A DNA stretch of 64,000 nt from Mycobacterium lehmannii. GTDB lineage: Bacteria; Actinomycetota; Actinomycetes; Mycobacteriales; Mycobacteriaceae. A program made the translations under genes and the position numbers. Location: contig NZ_NKCN01000003.1 in assembly GCF_002245535.1 (NCBI RefSeq), positions 124,001 through 188,000 on the forward strand, written 5' to 3'. The notes beneath the pieces were generated by a model that worked only from the letters and a program-made list of their open reading frames with translations, was not told the DNA's origin and did no database searches. This document shows positions 8,627-15,955 of the stretch, piece after piece; position 1 is the first letter of the stretch; every line of letters starts with the position of its first letter.

Positions 8627-9525
8627 CAATCCGCCTCCACTTTCTGCTCGGCCTTGTCCTCGGCGCCTCTTCGGGCCGCGACGCATTCCTCGACGAACGA
8701 CAACACTTTGTCGTGGTAGTCCGCGGCCGCGTAGGACAGCGAAATGTTGTGACCTGCGCCGGCCTGTTCGTTGAGGACGAAGCGGGGCGCGGCGGTGAAC
8801 ACCGCGGCGATGTCGGCCAGCGACTCGGGGTCGGTGCGCCACACCCGCTCGTGTTCGGCGACGGTGAACTGCACGGGCACCTCGACCCGCGCAGCCATCG
8901 CCGGAAAGTCCCGCCGCGGCCAGTTTTTCGTCATGTCCGCCTCGTACGGCGCGCCCGTCGACGAGTTCGTGATACCCGAGAGCACCTCGGGCGGATACAG
9001 GTCGGCGGGTTCCCACAGCAGGTCGCGAAGCCCCACCGGCCGCCGGGTGGCCGTCGTCGTCTTCAGGATCTGGGCCGCGGAGTCCGCATACCGCAACCCG
9101 GTACCGGCCAGGCCGAGTCCGAGCACCCCCGCCTGAGCGGCACGGTCGTCGGCGGCCATGCGCACCGCCAGTTCACAGCCTGCCGAGTGGCCGAGCAGGA
9201 ACAGGCCTTCGCCGCGCGGGTTCTGGCCCAACACCTTGTCGACGGCACCATAGGCGAGCGCGACCCGCTGGTCGGGTTGGTGCATCGCCTCGGGATAGGG
9301 CGCCGAGCTGCCGTAGCCGGGTCGGTCCAACGCCACCACCGTGATTCCTCGGGCCGGACCGGCGCGCAGCAGCGACAGCTGAGGATGGCCGGGACAGTCG
9401 AAATACGCTGCGGTGCTGGCACCTCCGTGGAGGGCGACGATGACGGCGGCCGGGTTGTCGGCATGTGCGACAAGGCCCGACATGGGAACGCCGTCGACGA
9501 GGACGACGCGGGGGCGCGGGCTCAC
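8626..9525 (-). CDS. Alpha/beta hydrolase
   Basis: About 299 residues. The fold markers are VIVALHGGASTAAYF (oxyanion region), VVALDRPGYGSS, and LLGHSAGCELAVRMAAD with the nucleophile serine. GAGHNISLSY near the C-terminus supplies the catalytic histidine. GTG 9525 overlaps the stop of the upstream fusion gene (GTGA 9525-9522); the frame continues upstream without a better start. The triad looks complete, unlike the hydrolase at 13382-14290. Probable esterase or thioesterase in the minus-strand catabolic operon; substrate not predictable. Confidence 0.87.
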   Translation of the reverse strand: MSPRPRVVLVDGVPMSGLVAHADNPAAVIVALHGGASTAAYFDCPGHPQLSLLRAGPARGITVVALDRPGYGSSAPYPEAMHQPDQRVALAYGAVDKVLGQNPRGEGLFLLGHSAGCELAVRMAADDRAAQAGVLGLGLAGTGLRYADSAAQILKTTTATRRPVGLRDLLWEPADLYPPEVLSGITNSSTGAPYEADMTKNWPRRDFPAMAARVEVPVQFTVAEHERVWRTDPESLADIAAVFTAAPRFVLNEQAGAGHNISLSYAAADYHDKVLSFVEECVAARRGAEDKAEQKVEAD

Positions 9526-11177
9526 CCGTCGGTCCGCATCAGGATCGCCCCGCTTGGCGTGAGCCCGCCACTGCTGACCACCGCGACCTTGGCGTCCTTC
9601 ACCTGGCGCTCGCCCGCGTCGCCGCGAAGTTGCGTGACGGCTTCGTGGATCAGGCCCATTCCGTGTGTCCGGCCGTGCGACAGCTGACCGCCGTGGGTGT
9701 TCAACGGGATCACCCCGTCGCGGGCGATGGCCTTGCCGCCGTCGAGGAAGTCCTTGGCCTCGCCGATACCGCAGAAGCCGAGAGCCTCCAGCCACGACAG
9801 GCAGTTGAACGAGAAGCCGTCATACAGCTCTGCGACGTCGACATCCTTGGGCCGCAACGAGGTTCGAGTCCACAGATGGGCGGCCTGACCGAGTACCTGA
9901 GGTTCGTGGGTCAGCGTGCTCTGGTCCCAGTCGGTGCGTTCGACGATCTGCGTGCCGACCGCCTCGAACAACACCGGCTTGTGGGGCATGTCTTCTGCGG
10001 TTTCGACGGCCGAGACGATGACCGCGACGGCGCCGTCACAGGGAACGTCGCAGTCGTACAACCCGAACGGGGTCGTGATCATCCGCGCGTTGAGGTAGTC
10101 GTCCATCGTCATGGGGTCGCGGTAGATGGCGGTCGGTTTCAGCGCCGCGTTCGCGCGCTGGTTGAGCGCGATCCAACCGAGCGTCTCGCGCGTGGTGCCG
10201 TAGCGCTCGAAGTGGCGCTGGGCGTTGAGCGCCAGCGTGTGCGCGGCCGACATCGCACCGAAGGGCATCTGCCAGCTCGAGGTTCGGGCGCCGCCCGGCG
10301 GTGACGCCTTGCCCTCCTTCATCAACTGCTGGAACGTCGCCTCCCACAATGTGCGGAAGCACAGCACGTGCCGGGCCATACCCGTGGCCACCGCCATCAT
10401 CGCCGCGATGACCGAGCCGCCGGGTCCGAAGGTATCCATGCCGCCGTTGATCCACGCCGGGCGTAGACCGAGAGCGCCCTCCAGCGCGGCGACGCCGCCT
10501 TCGCCCATGCCCGCGATGTCCAACCCGGGATAGGTCGACAGGCCGTCGATGTCGTCGAACGTCAGACCCGCGTCGGCGACGGCGGCCTCGCACGCTTCGA
10601 TCGTCAGCGACAGCGGCGGCACCATCAATCGCCGACCGAGCCGCGACGCACCGATTCCGGTGATCGCCGAATGCTCTTCGAACCGTTGGCGAGTCAGCGG
10701 CTGGCTCACGTGACGGGCGAAGTCCTGTGGTGCGATCTCGTCCTCGGCGACCGGGCCACTCTGTTCGTCGGCGCCGGGTGTGAAGACGGGCAGCCAGACA
10801 GTTCCGGCCCCATCGCCGAGCTGTTGAAACGTCACCTCGACGACTTGACCGAGTTTCAGGTCGTCGGGGTCGCAGTCGACGATGTTGGTGGTCAGTCGAA
10901 CTCGCGGATCCTCGACGATCGCCACCTGGGCCACCACGTAGGGCGGCGGCAGGTCCGGGAAGCCGAACCGGTGGTTGACGGTGAACGCCGACAGCGTGGC
11001 CTTGCCGGAGACGTCGCGAATGCCCATGTTGTGGCTCCGGCAGTACCGGCACACGGGTTGCGGCGGATGGATCAGCGCCGTGCAGTCACGACACTCCTGG
11101 ATACGCAGGACACCGTCGGCGCCGGCGGTCCAGAAAAACTCGTTGAGTACCGTCAGCTCGGGTAGTGGTCTTGTCAC
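9522..11177 (-). CDS. DUF35 OB-fold/thiolase-like (lipid-transfer protein type) fusion
   Basis: Protein of 551 residues with two domains. Residues 1 to about 125 are a DUF35 rubredoxin-like zinc ribbon (Cys29, Cys32, Cys43, Cys46) plus OB fold. Residues of about 170-551 are a thiolase-superfamily domain of the SCP2/Ltp type. The region where thiolases carry the acylated cysteine reads MDTFGPGGSVIAAMM with no cysteine, so a normal thiolase reaction is unlikely. In steroid degradation the Ltp2 aldolase works as a complex with the separate DUF35 domain of ChsH2; here both parts are one chain. GTG 11177 overlaps the ferredoxin stop. Retro-aldol C-C cleavage of a CoA ester is the best guess. Confidence 0.85.
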   Translation of the reverse strand: MTRPLPELTVLNEFFWTAGADGVLRIQECRDCTALIHPPQPVCRYCRSHNMGIRDVSGKATLSAFTVNHRFGFPDLPPPYVVAQVAIVEDPRVRLTTNIVDCDPDDLKLGQVVEVTFQQLGDGAGTVWLPVFTPGADEQSGPVAEDEIAPQDFARHVSQPLTRQRFEEHSAITGIGASRLGRRLMVPPLSLTIEACEAAVADAGLTFDDIDGLSTYPGLDIAGMGEGGVAALEGALGLRPAWINGGMDTFGPGGSVIAAMMAVATGMARHVLCFRTLWEATFQQLMKEGKASPPGGARTSSWQMPFGAMSAAHTLALNAQRHFERYGTTRETLGWIALNQRANAALKPTAIYRDPMTMDDYLNARMITTPFGLYDCDVPCDGAVAVIVSAVETAEDMPHKPVLFEAVGTQIVERTDWDQSTLTHEPQVLGQAAHLWTRTSLRPKDVDVAELYDGFSFNCLSWLEALGFCGIGEAKDFLDGGKAIARDGVIPLNTHGGQLSHGRTHGMGLIHEAVTQLRGDAGERQVKDAKVAVVSSGGLTPSGAILMRTDG

Positions 11178-11485
11178 CGCACGAATCCCGAGATCGCCTC
11201 GTTGTCATCGGTTTTGGGTTCGGGTTCGGGCACCTCGTGTGCCTCCTGATGCACGGCGGTGTCGTCGGACGGCCGGTGTTCGCCCATGTAGATGATCGCG
11301 TGCACCGGGCAGTCCAATAGTGCGCGCATCACCGCGTCCCTGTCCTTCTCCGGCACCGTGCCGTCGCCGATGAGGGAGGCGTACCCCCAGTCGTCCAGGG
11401 AGAAGTACCCCGGGGCGTGCTTGGCGCATATCCCGAAGCCGTCGCACAGCGTCCGGTCGAGCCGAATCCGCAAGCCCTCACTCAT
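11174..11485 (-). CDS. 3Fe-4S ferredoxin with acidic C-terminal tail
   Basis: Protein of 103 residues starting at ATG 11485, which overlaps the NuoF-like gene stop. The ferredoxin core is residues 1-66, with CDGFGIC (14-20) and the distal DCPVHA. The variable ligand position is Phe, which cannot bind iron, so a 3Fe-4S cluster is expected. An extra tail of about 35 residues rich in Glu, Asp and Pro follows. Placement directly after a NuoF-like flavoprotein suggests the pair moves electrons between NADH and the ferredoxin, and from there to the P450s at 4301-6902. Confidence 0.9.
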   Translation of the reverse strand: MSEGLRIRLDRTLCDGFGICAKHAPGYFSLDDWGYASLIGDGTVPEKDRDAVMRALLDCPVHAIIYMGEHRPSDDTAVHQEAHEVPEPEPKTDDNEAISGFVR

Positions 11486-12783
11486 GATTGAGCCACCGCC
11501 TCCACTTCGTAAGGCCGCACGGCGGCGAACGCGTCGGCGCGACAGGCCGTGCAGTCGTCGGTGAGGTGGCGAGCCACCACTTGTGGGAACTGTCGCAGCA
11601 GGCTCGCGGCGACGTTGGTGGCGCCGTCGAGAGTGCCACAGGCGCCACGCCCGCGAAGCACCACCGACCAACGCTCCAGGCGGGTGACGTCCTCCTGGGT
11701 GGCTACGCCGTCGCGCAGCGCCGACGTGACCGCGGCCATGGCGGCGGTGCCGTTGAAGCAGGATCCGCACTGGCCCGCGTTCTCCCGGTCGAAGTACGAC
11801 ATCACCGCGGCCGCGACGGCGACGGGGCAGTCGTCGGTGAGGATCGAGATGGCCCCGCATCCCAGACCGCTGCCGAGCCGGCGAACCGACTCGTGGTCGA
11901 GCGTCGCGTCGAGGATGTCGGTGTTGACCAGGCCGGCGAAGTAGCCGCCCATCAAGACGCCGGTGACCGCGTCGCTGGTGACCCCGTGCAGGTGCAGCAG
12001 ATCGGAGAACGATGCACCGTGCGGGATTTCGTACAGCGCGGCTGGTCGTCCGCCGCCGGTGATGGTCGCGAGAAACGTCCCGGGAGACATCGGCGTGCCG
12101 ACCGAACGGAACTTCTCGGCGCCGTGCTCATGGATGTAGGGCAGGTTGGCCAGCGTCTCGACATTGCTGACCATGGTGGGGACGCCGGCCACGCCTTCCT
12201 CGAAGGGCCGTGGCGGTTTGTCGGTCGGCTTGGCGGGTCCGCCGTTGATGCGCCGGACCGCGGCGGTCTCTTCTCCGGCCACGTACCCGGGTTCGACTGT
12301 GACGACGGTGATCTCGGTCGCGCCGAACGTTTCTGGTGGCACTTCGCTGAGCGCGGCGGTGACGGCGTTCGCGGCGGGGGAGTCGGAGACGTAGACGTAT
12401 GCCCGGCGGGCGCCTGCGACGGCCGTCGCCAAGCGCAGACCGTCGAGCACGAGATGGGGCCGGTTACGCAGGAGCCAGCGGTCTTTGACCGACGCGGGTT
12501 CACCTTCTTCGCCGTTGGCCACGACGACGGTCTCCGAGCCGCGCTGGTGGGCATTGTGCACCGTGCGCAGTTTGGTGCCGATCGGGAACGCGGCGCCGCC
12601 GCGGCCCAGCAGCCCCGACAGGTCGACCTGCGTCAGCAGCGCATCGGCATCGATCAGCGGCCGGTATCCGCCCGCCCGGGTGTACTCGGCGTAGTCCTCC
12701 GTGCCCGCCTCCGACGGGCGCAACAGCCGCGGCGCGCAATCCGGCCAGGCGGCGACGGCGAGATCGGTGGCAGTAGAGGTCAT
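11482..12783 (-). CDS. NuoF-like NADH-binding flavoprotein (51-kDa subunit family), stand-alone
   Basis: Protein of 433 residues related to the FMN/NADH subunit of complex I and of NAD-linked hydrogenases and formate dehydrogenases. FMN-site GRGGAAFPIG is at 60-69, and GEEGEP with DR at 91-102 fits the NADH/FMN pocket. The Fe-S region has Cys339 and Cys342, but the third ligand position is Gly345 where the family has CxxCxxC; Cys382 matches the fourth. An extra CTAC pair (411, 414) lies near the end. No other nuo genes are nearby. ATG 12783 starts the operon. Likely a diaphorase or NADH:ferredoxin reductase for the adjacent ferredoxin. Confidence 0.85.
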   Translation of the reverse strand: MTSTATDLAVAAWPDCAPRLLRPSEAGTEDYAEYTRAGGYRPLIDADALLTQVDLSGLLGRGGAAFPIGTKLRTVHNAHQRGSETVVVANGEEGEPASVKDRWLLRNRPHLVLDGLRLATAVAGARRAYVYVSDSPAANAVTAALSEVPPETFGATEITVVTVEPGYVAGEETAAVRRINGGPAKPTDKPPRPFEEGVAGVPTMVSNVETLANLPYIHEHGAEKFRSVGTPMSPGTFLATITGGGRPAALYEIPHGASFSDLLHLHGVTSDAVTGVLMGGYFAGLVNTDILDATLDHESVRRLGSGLGCGAISILTDDCPVAVAAAVMSYFDRENAGQCGSCFNGTAAMAAVTSALRDGVATQEDVTRLERWSVVLRGRGACGTLDGATNVAASLLRQFPQVVARHLTDDCTACRADAFAAVRPYEVEAVAQS

Positions 12784-12819
12784 GGCTGGTCCTTCCGGCC
12801 CGCGGATAGGCTGACGGAC

Positions 12820-13293
12820 ATGAGGACTGCGGTCGTGCGCGTCGGTGTCGACACGGCGGGCGAACTCGGCCCGGCCCAACTCGACGACGGCCTTGCTCGG
12901 CTGAGGGATTCGGCGGCTGCGCACGGTATCGAGGTGGTGGCCAACGATCTGGCCGGGTTGCCGCCGAAACGCCGTGAGGTCGAGTTGTTGATCGCCGGCG
13001 ACGACCAGGACGAACTCCGTCGGCTCGCGGTCGACCTGTGCGACAAGGCATTCGGCACCACACCGGTGCCCGGCGTGGTGACGTTCATCAGCCGCGGCAC
13101 CGACGACGATGCGCACGGCGTCCTTGCCGGGCTCGGGCTGTCCGGGGAGATCGAACGGGTACCCGGCGACGACGGCTGGGACGTCATATATGTGACGTTG
13201 CGCAGGGCCGACCTCGAACGCGTTCCGGAGAGTCGGGTGCACACCGCGCTGGAGGCCTCACTCAACTGCGAGGTCCACATCCGTACGACGTAG
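12820..13293 (+). CDS. Conserved hypothetical protein, 157 aa
   Basis: Soluble protein of 157 residues, divergent from the NuoF-like gene with only 36 bases between the two starts. ATG 12820 is preceded by a weak GGAC signal. It has no signal peptide, transmembrane segment or motif that I recognise. The shared promoter gap suggests coregulation with the minus-strand NuoF/ferredoxin/DUF35-thiolase operon. Function unknown. Confidence 0.75.
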   Translation: MRTAVVRVGVDTAGELGPAQLDDGLARLRDSAAAHGIEVVANDLAGLPPKRREVELLIAGDDQDELRRLAVDLCDKAFGTTPVPGVVTFISRGTDDDAHGVLAGLGLSGEIERVPGDDGWDVIYVTLRRADLERVPESRVHTALEASLNCEVHIRTT

Positions 13294-13328
13294 TGCTTCC
13301 GGGCGAGCGCGCAGTCTCGAACACGAAG

Positions 13329-13342
13329 CGCCGTAGCCGGCG
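13329..13342. terminator. Small hairpin between convergent genes
   Basis: CGCCG at 13329-13333 pairs with CGGCG at 13338-13342 around a TAGC loop. It lies between the convergent stops at 13293 and 13382. It is short and lacks a U-tract, so its role as a terminator is only suggested by position. Confidence 0.25.
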
Positions 13343-13381
13343 TACGAGGATGTGCCCTCACGGTTGTGGTGGATCCGCTCA

Positions 13382-14290
13382 TCAACTGTCCAGGAACTTC
13401 AGAATTGCCGGCGCCGCCTGCACCCACGTGTCGAACAGGCAGAAGTCCTTTCCGCCGCTGGCCGCGAACTTCTCACCGGCACGCTCCCAGGCATCCTCGG
13501 GCCAGGGCGGGTCGATCAGCGTTGAGCCCTTGATCAGGCAGCTGACCTCGAGCGACGTGCGCTTCGGATGATCCCAGTCGTTCTCGCCGCCGCGGACGAT
13601 CAATGTCGGCACCGTGATGTTGTCGAACATCTCGTCTTCGACACCGGGGATCGTTTGACCGGGCTTGGGCACGAAGGCGTTGAGCCAACGCAACATCACC
13701 TTCAGAAACTCGTCGACGTCGAGGGCTCTGAACCGCTCCTCGTTGCGAGGATTCTCGCCGATGCGCTCCTTCCACTCGGCGACGTGCAGCAGTCCGTCGA
13801 TGCCCGCACCGCGGGCGGCCAGGATGCTCGGCACCACGTAGTGTCCGCCCAGTACGAAGGACCCGTATACGCCGCCGACGATGTTCCAGACCACCAGCTT
13901 TCGGACGATTTCGGGGTAGAGCATCGTCGTCAGCATCGAGTCCCGCGCCCCACCGGAACCGCCCGCGATGATGCACTGCTCGATGCCGAGACCGGTGATC
14001 AGCGCGTGCAGCGTTTCGGCGCGCATATGAGATTCGCTCTTACCGTAGAACTGCACGTCCGACTTGCCACAGTTCGGCCGATCCCACAGCAGCACGCGGT
14101 AACCGCCCGATGCCAGCGCCTCCGCCAGTGGCCGTAGGCCGGGAATCTCCTTGCTGAATCGGCCGCCCGGCGTCAGTGCGATGAATTCGCCTTCGTTGCC
14201 TAGGATTTCGTAGACGACGTGGCCGCCGTTGATCTCGACGGTCTCTTCGCCCGGTTTGAGAGTGGGGCCCGCGGCCTCCGTGGTGGTCAT
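13382..14290 (-). CDS. Alpha/beta hydrolase-fold protein, possibly without a catalytic histidine
   Basis: Protein of 302 residues starting at ATG 14290 behind GGAGG. The fold is clear: VLLWDRPNCGKSD before strand 4, the nucleophile elbow IAGGSGGARDS and an acidic residue in RGGENDWDHP. The usual C-terminal GH-(x)n-E motif is missing; the matching region reads SGGKDFCLFDTWVQAAPAI, with no His. The protein may be non-hydrolytic, use another residue, or work as a C-C bond enzyme of the meta-cleavage hydrolase branch. It lies 91 bases downstream of the Rieske gene on the same strand. A TTG start at 14347 is less likely. Confidence 0.85.
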   Translation of the reverse strand: MTTTEAAGPTLKPGEETVEINGGHVVYEILGNEGEFIALTPGGRFSKEIPGLRPLAEALASGGYRVLLWDRPNCGKSDVQFYGKSESHMRAETLHALITGLGIEQCIIAGGSGGARDSMLTTMLYPEIVRKLVVWNIVGGVYGSFVLGGHYVVPSILAARGAGIDGLLHVAEWKERIGENPRNEERFRALDVDEFLKVMLRWLNAFVPKPGQTIPGVEDEMFDNITVPTLIVRGGENDWDHPKRTSLEVSCLIKGSTLIDPPWPEDAWERAGEKFAASGGKDFCLFDTWVQAAPAILKFLDS

Positions 14291-14298
14291 GCTGAGCC

Positions 14299-14365
14299 TC
14301 CGCGAACGTGCGCAAACTGCTGAATTTTCGCGGCGTGTCGTGTGCAAACACGCACGCTCACGCCA
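14299..14365. repeat. REP-like intergenic element
   Basis: This A/C-rich gap between the Rieske and hydrolase genes holds CGTGT-GCAA-ACACG (14339-14352) and repeated variants of a CGTGCG/GTGCAAAC word. The composition and words look like dispersed intergenic palindromes seen in mycobacteria. Without a genome search the repeat status is unproven. Confidence 0.3.
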
Positions 14366-14381
14366 ACAAGGGGACCTGTGA

Positions 14382-14774
14382 TCATGCCTGGACCAACACC
14401 TCGTTGCCGACCACCCGCACGGGGTAGGTCCGGATGCTCCACTCCGGCTTGACCGCCGTGGTGCCGGTGGCCAGTTCGAAACCCCACTGGTGCCACGGGC
14501 AGTAGATGTACTCCAGATCGCGCACCATCACCGCATCGCCGGGCACGCTGTCGTCGACCACGGTGCGGCCGCGGGCACGTCCGGAACACAGCGGTCCACC
14601 CTCATGCGGGCAGTAGTTGGCGATCGCGTAGAACGTGCCGTTGACGTTGTAGACGCCCACGCCGTGGCGTCCGATCGGCACCAGTTTGTGCTTGCCCGGC
14701 GGGATCTCGTCGACCGTGGCGACGACGTGCTCACGCCCCTGGGCCAGCCGGGGCGTCTTCTCTTGTTCGCTCAA
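14382..14774 (-). CDS. Rieske [2Fe-2S] ferredoxin
   Basis: Protein of 130 residues made of a single Rieske domain: CPH (Cys55, His57) and CPWH (Cys92, His95) bind the 2Fe-2S cluster. A loop of about 35 residues between the two halves is longer than in the smallest Rieske ferredoxins. The start is TTG 14774, one base after the upstream amidohydrolase stop, and gives MSEQEKTP; no ATG exists near the N-terminus. It could donate electrons to a Rieske oxygenase such as the one truncated at the left edge, or act in the amidohydrolase pathway. Cytoplasmic, no signal peptide. Confidence 0.9.
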   Translation of the reverse strand: MSEQEKTPRLAQGREHVVATVDEIPPGKHKLVPIGRHGVGVYNVNGTFYAIANYCPHEGGPLCSGRARGRTVVDDSVPGDAVMVRDLEYIYCPWHQWGFELATGTTAVKPEWSIRTYPVRVVGNEVLVQA

Positions 14775-14775
14775 C

Positions 14776-15918
14776 TCAGAACACCCGCACCTGGCCCTCG
14801 AGGGCCGGAACCGTGTCGGGAAGGTGATACGTCGCGATGCCGTTCTTGAACATCACCGCTTCCCGGGCATGCTCGGGCAGGTGCTTGACCAGCCAGCGTG
14901 GGTCGTCGAACGTCCAGTGCGGGTAGTCCGACGAGTAGAGCAGGATCTTCTCGCACTCCATCCACTCGAACGCGCGCGACAGCTCGGTCTTGTCCTCGGG
15001 GTAGTCCAGCGGCTGGGTGGTGAACTTGATGTGGTCCTTGACGTATTCGGACGGTTTGCGCTTGATGTCCAACCACGACTTACGGGCCTCGTAGATGGCG
15101 TCCATCCGCCACATCAGCGGCAGAATCCAGGTGAAAGCGTGTTCCACCAACACGATTCGCAGCGTCGGGAACCGGTCGAAGAGCCCGTCGAAGACCATGC
15201 TCATCACCTGGTTCGCGGCCAGCAGCGAGTAGGTGACCATGAAATCGTGGTTGTAGCTGGGGAATCCGACCGGCGGGATCGGCAGCTCCTCGTGATGGCT
15301 GCGGGACAGGTGGCAGCTCACCGTGATGTCGTTGCGGGTCGCGGCCTCCCAGATCGGGTTGTACTTGGGATCACCCCACGCCGGGCGGGGTTCGGCCTTG
15401 ATCAGGATCTGGCCCATGTACGGGTGGCCGGCCCAGCGCTCGATCTCGCGGGCCGAATCCTCGGGCGCCTCGATCGCCACACAGATCGATCCGCGCCACC
15501 GCTCGTGCCAGTTGTTCTTGCTGTCGAGCCAGTGATTGGCCTGCCAGTCGTTGAGCGCGACGCTCATCGCGTGGTTGACCTCGGGGAAGCGCGCCGGGTA
15601 GGCGGCGGGTTCCAGGATCGCGATGTCGGCGCCCGCCTCCATGATCAGCTGCTTGAACGCCAGTTCGGGGTCGCTGCCCGCGAAGTTCCCGTCCGAGGGG
15701 AAGGTGTCGACCCGCATCGCGTACGCGTGGGCGTAGTCGGGTGCGTCGTAGTAGATCTGGTCGCCGATCCGCCGCGTCAGGAAGTACTTGCTGCGCCACG
15801 GCTCCGGGATGTACGGCGTCAGCTCACCCGCCCTCGGCGTGGGGTGAACGTCGGAGTCGACGCAGCGCACCGCGACGCGCTCCGCGGCGGGCTTGCGCTC
15901 TGTCACTGTCACCGTCAT
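14776..15918 (-). CDS. Amidohydrolase 2 (ACMSD-like) family protein
   Basis: Protein of 380 residues of the amidohydrolase-2 family, which includes ACMSD-type decarboxylases and hydrolases. DSDVH at 21-25 gives the N-terminal metal site, CHLSRSHH and VEHAFTWILPLMWRMD the middle histidines, and YSSDYPHW the C-terminal Asp. ATG 15918. It is translated just before the Rieske ferredoxin and 37 bases after a second amidohydrolase. Members of this subgroup in actinobacteria often sit in aromatic or terpenoid catabolic clusters and act as C-C hydrolases or decarboxylases. The exact reaction is unknown. Confidence 0.88.
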   Translation of the reverse strand: MTVTVTERKPAAERVAVRCVDSDVHPTPRAGELTPYIPEPWRSKYFLTRRIGDQIYYDAPDYAHAYAMRVDTFPSDGNFAGSDPELAFKQLIMEAGADIAILEPAAYPARFPEVNHAMSVALNDWQANHWLDSKNNWHERWRGSICVAIEAPEDSAREIERWAGHPYMGQILIKAEPRPAWGDPKYNPIWEAATRNDITVSCHLSRSHHEELPIPPVGFPSYNHDFMVTYSLLAANQVMSMVFDGLFDRFPTLRIVLVEHAFTWILPLMWRMDAIYEARKSWLDIKRKPSEYVKDHIKFTTQPLDYPEDKTELSRAFEWMECEKILLYSSDYPHWTFDDPRWLVKHLPEHAREAVMFKNGIATYHLPDTVPALEGQVRVF

Positions 15919-15955
15919 CGTGGCTCCCTGCCTTTCAACTGCGTCTCACGCCCTA

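Noticed and set aside
11488..13293. Open frame of 601 codons on the plus strand opposite the NuoF-like gene
   Set aside because: It is the mirror of a high-GC coding region. The minus-strand frame gives a clear NuoF-like protein, and only the last part (from 12820) is a real plus-strand gene.
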